NCBI GenBank assembly: GCA_009599575.1
Contig: VWND01000080.1
Location: 1 to 64,000, forward strand
DNA from: Blumeriella jaapii
Lineage: Eukaryota; Ascomycota; Leotiomycetes; Helotiales; Drepanopezizaceae
Length of the DNA: 64,000 nucleotides
Direction: 5' to 3'
Shown here: one piece after another, positions 58,081 to 64,000 of the stretch
Position numbering within the stretch: the first letter of the stretch is position 1
How the letters are laid out: each line of letters starts with the position of its first letter
The notes under the pieces: generated by a model
The model's input: the letters and a program-made list of their open reading frames with translations, nothing else
Databases searched by the model: none
What the model was told of the DNA's origin: nothing
Made by a program: the position numbers and the translations under genes

Positions 58081-58862
58081 ACGCTTATATATTTCACTAA
58101 CGGACCATCGCAAAAAGCGGCGAAAAGCGTAAACGACAGCAGCTTTAGCTGTACCAATACGAACTGCTTTCGGAGTCGTATTTTGTATTTAATTCCTTAG
58201 CTTAGCACGTCTCCGTACCCCCTGGGAGGTCCTAGGATGGCAGCCTCTCGGCTGCATTCCGCTAGACGTTAATCAATACTACTACTACTACTACTACTAA
58301 TACGTACAGTACGTGGACATATGAAGTTGCGCGTATCTACCGGACAGTGATTTATTACAGCCGCTGTATACCTCGAAATTTTTAACGAATACTTTTCTAC
58401 GAATTTGTACGACGATAGCATTTAAATGCGAAAAAATACTTCAAGTTATAAAGCGCATATCTTTAAGCTATGTATGACGAACCTCAGATATTTCCCTTAA
58501 GATACAGACAAAGAGCTGAAAGGAAGGAAGCTCAGAGCGAACTATATACATTGTAGAACCCCTGGCCCTGGCGCTAAGCCAAAACTGTAACGGAAGGCTG
58601 AACAGCCGAACAGCCGAACAGCCGAATGGCCGGGCCGTAGTAGTAGTAGTAGTAGTAGTATTGATTAACGTCTAGCGGAATGCAGCCATAACTAAGTCTG
58701 CCTTCCTAGGACCTTCCGGGGGGTACGGAGACGTGCTAAGCTAAGAATTTAAATACAAAAAGTACGACCCCGAAAGCGGTTCGTATTAGTACAGCTACTG
58801 CTGCTGTCGATTACGCTCTTCGCCGCCTTTTGCGATAGTCCGTTAATAAAAAATATAAGCGT
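58081..58862. mobile_element. Fold-back (long inverted repeat) element
   Basis: Left arm 58081-58299 and right arm 58637-58862 are reverse complements with scattered mismatches: ACGCTTATAT...CGGACCATCGCAAAAAGC against its complement, then TTAGCTTAGCACGTCTCCGT, then GCATTCCGCTAGACGTTAAT. Both arms end inward in trinucleotide runs, (TAC)n at 58277-58298 and (TAG)n at 58637-58660. The 340-bp centre has no gene; it contains a 9-bp tandem (GAACAGCCG, three times) near 58600. No protein is encoded, so it is a non-autonomous element. I could not identify a target duplication with confidence. Confidence 0.75.
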
Positions 58863-59029
58863 AAAGCTTTGAGTTTAAACCCAAGGATTATGCATACGAT
58901 ATCGGTTACAAATGTAATTTGTTAATCGCGTGAAAACGCAAACGTAGTATAATTAATAGGCCTAAAAAAGAAAAAGAACAAACAAACAGCAGACTAAAAA
59001 CTAAAAGGCCTTGTTTTTGAAAATTACAA

Positions 59030-59171
59030 GATATAATAACAGGCTGCCTTCCCACATTTATTCTGCGGGCACTCGAATAATATAGGAGAAAGCAAATATC
59101 CCACTGCATCCAAGTGTCCCATCTCAAACCATTATTTTTTACGATCGCATTTTATATTAAAACACCACCAA
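59030..59171 (-). repeat. Right arm of the 3-kb inverted-repeat pair
   Basis: Reverse-complement partner of 56120-56246, sharing GGCAGCCT.TTATTATA, GCCCGCAGAATAA.TGTGG, GGATGCAGT and ATAAAATGCGAT. The right arm is longer by an insertion near GGTTTGAGATGGGACACTT. Confidence 0.7.
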
Positions 59172-59328
59172 CGCCAGGTATTTGATTACGCCAAATTGAA
59201 AGGTAATAAAAACAGAAAGCTATTTTTAGATTTTATATTAAAAATTCCATTTTTATTAATTAAAAGCTATTAAATTGAATATTCTCGTTGAATTTTTAAT
59301 TTTTTATTATCGCATTTTGTATTATAAC
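59172..59328. other. Short AT-rich junction before Chromo-B G6
   Basis: No gene. ATTATCGCATTTTGTATTAT at 59306-59325 is a third partial copy of the outer end of the inverted repeat, in the same orientation as the right arm. The next base starts the G6 LTR. Confidence 0.55.
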
Positions 59329-59595
59329 TGTAACGACTTATTCTTTTGCCATCTTTCGTGTCACCCCAGCAACCACGTGTAGCTGCAAGTTCCTTGGTCT
59401 CCTGGTGGGTCTTTTATCAACTGTGGAAACTATTTATATATATAAAGCTTTTTTTTTTAGCAACTTCTGTTTTTTACTGTTATTAATTCTAAATGAATAT
59501 TTTTATTTTAAAATCAAAAACTTGTTTTTTATATTATATAAATACGGCGACCAGTTGACTGATCTTTTAGCCTTCCGATCGATTAAATCGTTATA
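59329..59595 (+). repeat. Chromo-B 5' LTR (G6)
   Basis: 267 bp, TGTAACGACTTATTC ... AATCGTTATA. TATATATATAAAGC near 59436. Confidence 0.92.
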
Positions 59596-59718
59596 TTATT
59601 AACAACTTTTTTTCTACGCTAGCGTCGGCGTAAATTATTTTTCTTTTCGAATTTCTTACGAATTACATTAAAATGATCGACCGGTCGTAAAAAAGCTTAT
59701 TTCCGCATTTTGCGAAAA

Positions 59719-59816
59719 ATGGCTTTTGTCCAACGATCTTTTTTTTAGCAAAGCTTTTCAGCTTTTGCTATAATATTTCAATCTTTTCTTTAATCAGCGA
59801 AAAAGCAGCTTTCTCA
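59719..59816 (+). pseudogene. gag: Chromo-B gag start (G6), truncated
   Basis: Retains the ATG at 59719 in context GAAAAATGGCT, which fixes the gag start for the family (ATA in G1 and G5). About 30 codons remain before the deletion junction, with stops. Confidence 0.6.
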
Positions 59817-59821
59817 ACCTT

Positions 59822-59960
59822 ATTGTTGACAACCGAATACAATCGTTTACTCCTTTCTTGATTACCAACCTCGGAAATTATGGTGTGATTCTAGGAAGAG
59901 CTTGGTTGGCCGAACACCAAGTTCTACTAGACTGTAATAAACGCAAGCTTCATTGGCCGA
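59822..59960 (+). pseudogene. Chromo-B protease fragment (G6), nearly unmutated
   Basis: Reads LITNLGNYGVILGRAWLAEH, then QVLLDCNKRKLHWP. The G-x-I-L-G-R-x-W-L motif is typical of the C-terminal part of Ty3/Gypsy proteases. Part of a chimeric open frame (59858-60088) that runs on into antisense G7 sequence and is not a real product. Confidence 0.7.
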
Positions 59961-60744
59961 AGTGGGTCGGACGAGTAGATAAAAATGTCATCCAGATATG
60001 CAATGCAGAAATCGTCCAAATAGTCGAAAAGAACGTCGTTCATATAGCGTTGGTAAATTGCGGGTCCATTAATAAGGCCAAAAGGTAGCACCTTGCACTT
60101 ATAAGCGCCGTAACGCGTACGAAACGTCGTCAGTTCTTCACTGGCGGAGTCCATTCGAATTCTATAAAAAGCTTGACGAATATCGAGCTTCGTAAAAATT
60201 CGCGCTCCCGAAAAACGAGCAAAGGTCTTATCGATAAAAAGGAAAAAGTAGCGATTCTTACGAATGATATTATTGAAAGCTCGATAATCGATACAAAAAC
60301 GTAGTGAACCGTCGGGTTTTTTGGCGAAAAGCATTAGAACAGCGAAAAAAGCGGTAAAAAATTCGATAAAGCTTTTATTAAAATTATTTTGCAAATAGAT
60401 TTTAACAATTTCGAATTCCGGAATCGATATTTTATACAAAAAAGTGTATTTTAGCTTTTTCTCACTTATAATAAGCTCGATCTTATAATCGTAAGGCCGG
60501 TAAAAAGCTAGCTCGTTACTGGCGGCCTTAAAAAACACGTGTTCGAAGTTTTTATACTCCGGAAAAAAGATTTAAAAAAAGGTTTATTCGAAATTAGCTT
60601 TGCTAAGCTAATTGAAAAAATCGAAATCGATATTTCGTTGATTCTGAAACGTTCGAAAAAACTGTGAAATTGGGTTTTGAAAAAAATATTATACGTAAAA
60701 TCGTTTAATATTCTGTCGATCTTATATAAAAAAGTTAAAAACAC
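59961..60744 (-). pseudogene. Chromo-B reverse transcriptase, best-preserved copy (G7)
   Basis: About 190 codons of RT are open (60538 down to the junction). In order: ELAFYRPYDYKIEL, KKPDGSLRFCIDYRAFNN, FTKLDIRQAFYRIRMD (motif A, Asp present), LPFGLINGPAIYQRYMN (motif B), and the motif C box Y-L-D-D in AYLDDIFIYSSD with both Asp intact. The connection and RNase H are missing because of the inversion at 59960. Upstream sequence 60508-60744 (RILNDFTYNIFFK) is shifted in frame. Diagnostic for Ty3/Gypsy and the reference for family B RT. Confidence 0.85.
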
Positions 60745-60848
60745 TTCGATTGCTTTTTTTTTGAAAATCAGCTTAAAAACGTACGCAATAATCTGGCAGA
60801 TGGAAATTGAATAAGCAGTAAATTAAGAAATTCGTTTTCGAACTGATT
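59961..60848 (-). mobile_element. Chromo-B G7, reverse pol fragment
   Basis: Antisense equivalent of about 34950-35780 of G1. Joined head-on to G6 at 59960 and interrupted at 60848 by the LTR of G8. Mutation load is low near the junction and rises towards 60500. Confidence 0.8.
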
Positions 60849-61117
60849 TGTAACGATTTAATCAGTCGGAGGGCTGGGAAATCAGTCAACTGGTCGCCGT
60901 GTTTATATAATATAAGAAACGAGCCTTTGGTTTTGTAATAAAAATATTTATTTAAAATTAACAATTGCAAAAGGCAGAAGTTGCTAAAAAAAAAAAGCCT
61001 TATATATATAAATAGTTTTTATAATTAATGGAAAAACTTACCAAAAGATTAAAAAGCTTGCAGCTATACGTAGTTACTGGAATAACACGAGAAATGGCAA
61101 AAAAATAAATCGTTATA
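60849..61117 (-). repeat. Chromo-B 3' LTR (G8, reversed)
   Basis: 269 bp, TGTAACGATTTAATCAGTCG ... AAATCGTTATA in window orientation, followed by the complement of the polypurine tract (TTTTTCCGTTCG). Confidence 0.9.
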
Positions 61118-61139
61118 TTATTTTTCCGTTCGAAAAAAG

Positions 61140-61648
61140 CGCGTTTTCGAGCTTTTATTTATTAGTACGTCGTTATTTAAATAATCGTACGAATCCAAAC
61201 CTTCGAAATACGTTTTCAGCCAATTTATAAGTTTTACAAAAAAGCCGGAAAGCTTTTTATGCGCCAAATAAAAATCGCGCATTTTTAAAAAAGCATATAT
61301 AAAATCAAACGCGGAATATAACGTAAAATTTTTATTTAAGTTTATTTAAAAAGCTTTGTATTAAAAGGTTTTCCGCTATATTCGACAGGCGATTAATTTT
61401 TCGATTTCGTATTTAAACTTACTAGTTATATTAATAAATTCAAAAGCTAAATTAATTTAATTTAAAAGCGCGTCGTCAGATGCTTTACGCAGTCGATTAG
61501 CGTAAGAAACTGGATATACGTTTATAATATTAAAAAAATCTAGCTTAAAAGCGTTATCGAAAATTTTAGCTATAATTTTAAAAAAGCCGTTTATAAAATT
61601 ATCGAGCTTGCGAAAAAGCCGAAAAATCGAAAATAAACGCATATCGAG
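61140..61648 (-). pseudogene. Chromo-B integrase C-terminus and chromodomain-like module (G8)
   Basis: The antisense reading at 61457-61642 contains MRLFSIFRLFRKLDNFINGF and NVYPVSYANRLRK. The chromodomain-like module is near 61330-61420 and broken by stops. Confidence 0.68.
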
Positions 61649-61900
61649 TGTCAGAGGGCACCGGCTGACCGATGAAGGAGCATGCTAGAAAGTACTAAGG
61701 CTAGAAGTAAACATCAGCATGCATGCAGCCTTGGCCAGGATCAATCCGAATCCCGAGGCAGGCCCGATCTGCCAATCCTCGGGATATAATCAAAAGGATC
61801 CTTTGTATTTTTATAGTTTCTTAAGATTCAGTTTTACGAATAAATGCATTTCTGTTCCCTGGTTCTGATTTTCAATTGTGATAATCTGAATTTTTTAGAA
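61649..61900 (+). repeat. Family C 5' LTR (end not certain)
   Basis: Starts with TG in TGTCAGAGGGCACC. Contains a hairpin TCCCGAGG...CCTCGGGA (61751-61758 with 61777-61784) and is AT-rich after 61785. I place the end only roughly, since the second LTR is not in the window. Confidence 0.55.
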
Positions 61901-62394
61901 AACGAACCGGCCGATAAGCATTTAATTTTACGTTCCAAGCCAGATTCCGCATGTTTCAGGCCTTAAATTTCGATAGAAGATCAGGCCTGATTATCGACCG
62001 CGAAAAGGAAAAAGAATTCAACAGGTTTTAAAAAAAAGAATAGGCAGAAACTTAAACCCAAAATATTAGCAACGCCGCATTACGAAGGACCGAAGATACA
62101 AATAATATAGCAGAATAAGCGGAGAACGATCGCGAAGATTGAATCGACGAAAATTCTTTATTTTTCGACCTTTTTTTATTTCCGCAATCATTTTTACTTT
62201 TATTATTCTTCGCTACGAACAGGCCTATAAAAACTTTTCGCGAGCTTTCACGCTATTTTTTTTTTTTTTATTTTATTATATTTTTTCGCGTAAGATTCTA
62301 ATTAAAGGCCGAACGCGAAAGAAATAAGACTATAGAAGCTAGACTTGCCGCTATAAAAGCTTAGCAAATAAAACTTCAACGCTTTCTAGCCAGA

Positions 62395-63480
62395 GCTTCA
62401 GTATTTCCCGGGATAAGTTTCGGAGTTTCTAACGTCAATTTTCCAGCTTTTAATCCAACGCTAATAGCGCCACTAATGCTGCCTTTTCGCTCCGAATTTT
62501 TACAAAGTTTTAAAAGCGAACCATTTATTTCAGGAATAAAACCCGCGATTTCTTTTTTCGTGAATTATAATTTTCAGCGATTTAGAAACTTTTCGAAAAC
62601 CAAAGCATTCGCAACTTTTAATTTTTCCAAAGACGATATTCGATACTAGTTATTCGAGATAAAAGATTATTTCGCTAAAGAAAGGATTTTCCGCTCCGAC
62701 CTACAAGTATTAACCGCCAGAAACTATTTGTCGGATGCTATTAAAAAACGCATCGTATACGTTCGTATTTATTTCAAAAACTTTACGGACACCGATATGT
62801 TTCTGATTTGAATTTTTCTGAAAGCTTGGTTATATCAAAAATACGCTAAGACCGAAAATTTTATAAAGGCAAACAGAAAGATGGATCGGTGTTAAATGTT
62901 TTTTAGTTAATTAATTACCGATTTTACGAACTATTTCGAAACAGTGTTTTAAAAGATTTTATAGCGGTACGAAGAACAAGCGGTTCTGTCACGCTTTCGG
63001 ATGAAATTGACGCGATCGATTTTTAAAGGAATATATAATTTAATTAAAGGCGTTTTGCTAACAATTTACGCTTAGATAAAAAAATGCGCTTTGCGAGCGG
63101 AAGAGTATCTCCGGAGCGAATCGAGCTTGTTTTCGGAAAAGGAAAAGAAAATACATTTCGATTTCGAAAAAAAAAGCAGCATAAAAAGCAACGACAGACA
63201 GCGGATTTACCAAAGCTATAGATATAATTAATAAAGGTTTATATCCGTCACGACAATTATTAGCTATTATTTCCGATAACAAAAAAAAACGCATTCGTTA
63301 TTCAGATATAAACGCCGAAAAAAAAAAGAAATTACGGACGATCAATTTTTGCTTTATTTGCGAAAGTCCAGATTATATGGCGTCGGAATGTTTAAAAAAC
63401 GAGAATTCTATTCGTCGTTAAAAGCGACGAAAAGCCCGGGCAAAAACTCCGTTAAATAATATTTTTTGAGAGAAGCTAGA
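62395..63480 (+). pseudogene. gag: Family C gag with degenerate zinc knuckle
   Basis: A long frame from about 62395 reads ASVFPGISFGVSNVNFPAFN, then DDIRYQLFEIKDYFAKER, FRSDLQVLTARNYLSDAIKK and KFRMKL-like segments with rare stops. A frameshift or indel follows near 63290. At 63350-63395 the reading C-F-I-C-E-S-P-D-Y-M-A-S-E-C fits C-x2-C-x4-H-x4-C with His changed to Tyr (CAC/CAT to TAT), a nucleocapsid zinc knuckle. The start codon is not resolved; 62100-62390 is readable but unassigned. Confidence 0.65.
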
Positions 63481-63559
63481 TAATTGGAAGCCTAAGATCA
63501 TTAAAGACTTATTTATACCATTATTTAATAACTATAATATATTTCATTCGGACGATTTA

Positions 63560-64000
63560 TTTAATATGACAGATATTAATTTTAATTTTTATTCGATAAA
63601 TGTATTTGTTATAAATAAGGACGGTATTAAAAAGATTTTTACCGCTATCGTGGATTGCGGAGCCACCAAGAATTTTATTAGCAATATAATCCTTCCTCTG
63701 ATTAATTACATTATTTAACACAGCCTTTGCCTTCCCGTTCGAAACGCATAAATGCGCGAGCTTGCACCGGCTTGCATGAACGGTACTATCCTCATATCCA
63801 TCCATTGCTATATAATAAAGAAACCATTTATCCAACCTTTTAAAAAAAATGGAGAGATTTATTCGGCAGATTTTATTTTTAAACGTTTTTGATTAAAAGA
63901 ATACAACCTTTTTATCGACTGAAAGTTTGGGACCTTCTACCAAGATTTTTTTCGCAACGGTTGTGTAATTCCGAGCATAATTGCAATAAAAACTTATTTA
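63560..64000 (+). pseudogene. Family C protease (partial), active-site Ser changed
   Basis: FTAIVDCGATKNFISNI at about 63640-63690 aligns with the A-x-V-D-S-G-A-T-x-x-F-I active site of Ty3/Gypsy proteases; D-C-G-A-T replaces D-S-G-A-T. The frame continues with a few stops to the edge (FGTFYQDFF, NGCVI). The antisense frame at 63557-63835 is a shadow. Confidence 0.65.

Larger units (their letters stand above)
56115..59328. other. Gene-bearing, balanced-composition island between retrotransposons
   Basis: The base composition changes abruptly at 56115: CpA and TpG become common and long A/T runs disappear. The island carries a secreted-protein gene, a minisatellite, a probable LINE fragment and two sets of inverted repeats (annotated separately). 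Nothing else is supportable in 56247-56403, 57065-57498 or 57772-58080; a short palindrome CTACGTACCTCGTACGTAG lies near 57331. Confidence 0.75.
59329..59960 (+). mobile_element. Chromo-B G6, forward 5' end with internal deletion
   Basis: LTR, leader and the first part of gag to about 59816. Sequence then jumps to the protease segment equivalent to 34327-34460 of G1, losing about 1.7 kb of gag and early pol. At 59960/59961 it meets the inverted RT of G7. The second block is almost free of RIP-type change. Confidence 0.82.
60849..61648 (-). mobile_element. Chromo-B G8, reverse 3' end
   Basis: 3' LTR and about 530 bp of integrase tail in reverse, cut at 61648 by a family C element. It was inserted in G7 after tgatt (60844-60848). 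Confidence 0.82.
61649..64000 (+). mobile_element. Family C Ty3/Gypsy LTR retrotransposon, 5' part, runs off the window
   Basis: Begins TGTCAGAGGGCACCGG directly after Chromo-B sequence (tcgag at 61644-61648 is the expected 5-bp duplication; the partner is off-window). It is richer in G+C than families A and B, with moderate RIP. Gag-like reading, zinc knuckle and protease motif follow in order, so it is a forward LTR element with its pol beyond the right edge. Confidence 0.75.

Noticed and set aside
58906..59127. 73-codon minus-strand frame with a hydrophobic C-terminal half
   Set aside because: It overlaps the right inverted-repeat arm and has no counterpart in the left arm; no supporting start or neighbour.
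59858..60088. 76-codon open frame that looks intact
   Set aside because: It is chimeric: protease sequence of G6 reading through the inversion into antisense RT of G7.
63557..63835. 92-codon minus-strand frame with apparently normal composition
   Set aside because: The plus strand here continues the family C protease frame (D-C-G-A-T and downstream), which explains the sequence better.

Overview
This window looks like a transposon-packed, AT-rich block of a filamentous ascomycete (Pezizomycotina) nuclear genome. Almost everything is LTR retrotransposon sequence decayed in the style of repeat-induced point mutation (RIP). CpA and TpG have been converted to TpA, CpG is largely spared, and TAA/TAG stops stand where Gln or Trp codons are expected. 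I see no intact housekeeping gene, rRNA, tRNA or CRISPR array.

Three LTR families can be separated. Family A (called here 'Big-A') is a Ty3/Gypsy element of about 11.3 kb with 267-bp LTRs (TGTAAAA...TTTTACA) and 4-bp target duplications. It carries gag, protease, RT/RNase H and integrase, followed by an extra 3' region of about 3.4 kb that I cannot assign. Five copies are present (I to V). Family B ('Chromo-B') is a 6.4-kb Ty3/Gypsy chromovirus with 267-bp LTRs (TGTGACGA...TCGTCACA), 5-bp duplications and a degenerate chromodomain after the integrase. Eight complete or partial copies are present (G1 to G8). Family C starts at 61649 (TGTCAGAG...) and runs off the right edge; its gag and protease are recognisable.

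From 1 to about 56.1 kb the elements sit inside one another. Forward Chromo-B G4 (48477-48833 and 55247-56114) is split by reverse full-length G5 (48834-55246) and by reverse G3. G3 (18004-18577 and 47576-48476) contains G2 and Big-A copy III (18578-47575). Copy III contains Big-A copy IV (25921-43620), and copy IV contains Chromo-B G1 (32164-38581). On the left, G2 contains Big-A copy II, which contains copies V and I. Target duplications ttaa, ttag, atat, gttat and tagtt/tagct confirm these junctions and give the relative order of insertion.

From 56115 to 59328 there is a balanced-composition island of 3.2 kb. Imperfect inverted repeats of about 130 bp lie near both ends. It holds a 94-residue predicted secreted protein with eight cysteines (minus strand, TATA box and good start context), a 60-bp minisatellite abutting the stop codon of that gene, a probable LINE 3' fragment and a 780-bp fold-back element with TAC/GTA runs. 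The secreted protein is the only gene here that looks intact, and its setting is typical of fungal effector genes.

From 59329 to 64000 there is a rearranged Chromo-B patch: forward G6, inverted G7 with the best-preserved reverse transcriptase, and reverse G8. Family C interrupts G8.

Functionally, each retrotransposon once encoded its own cycle: gag particle, protease, RT/RNase H and integrase. All copies now look inactivated. All coordinates inside decayed genes are approximate.
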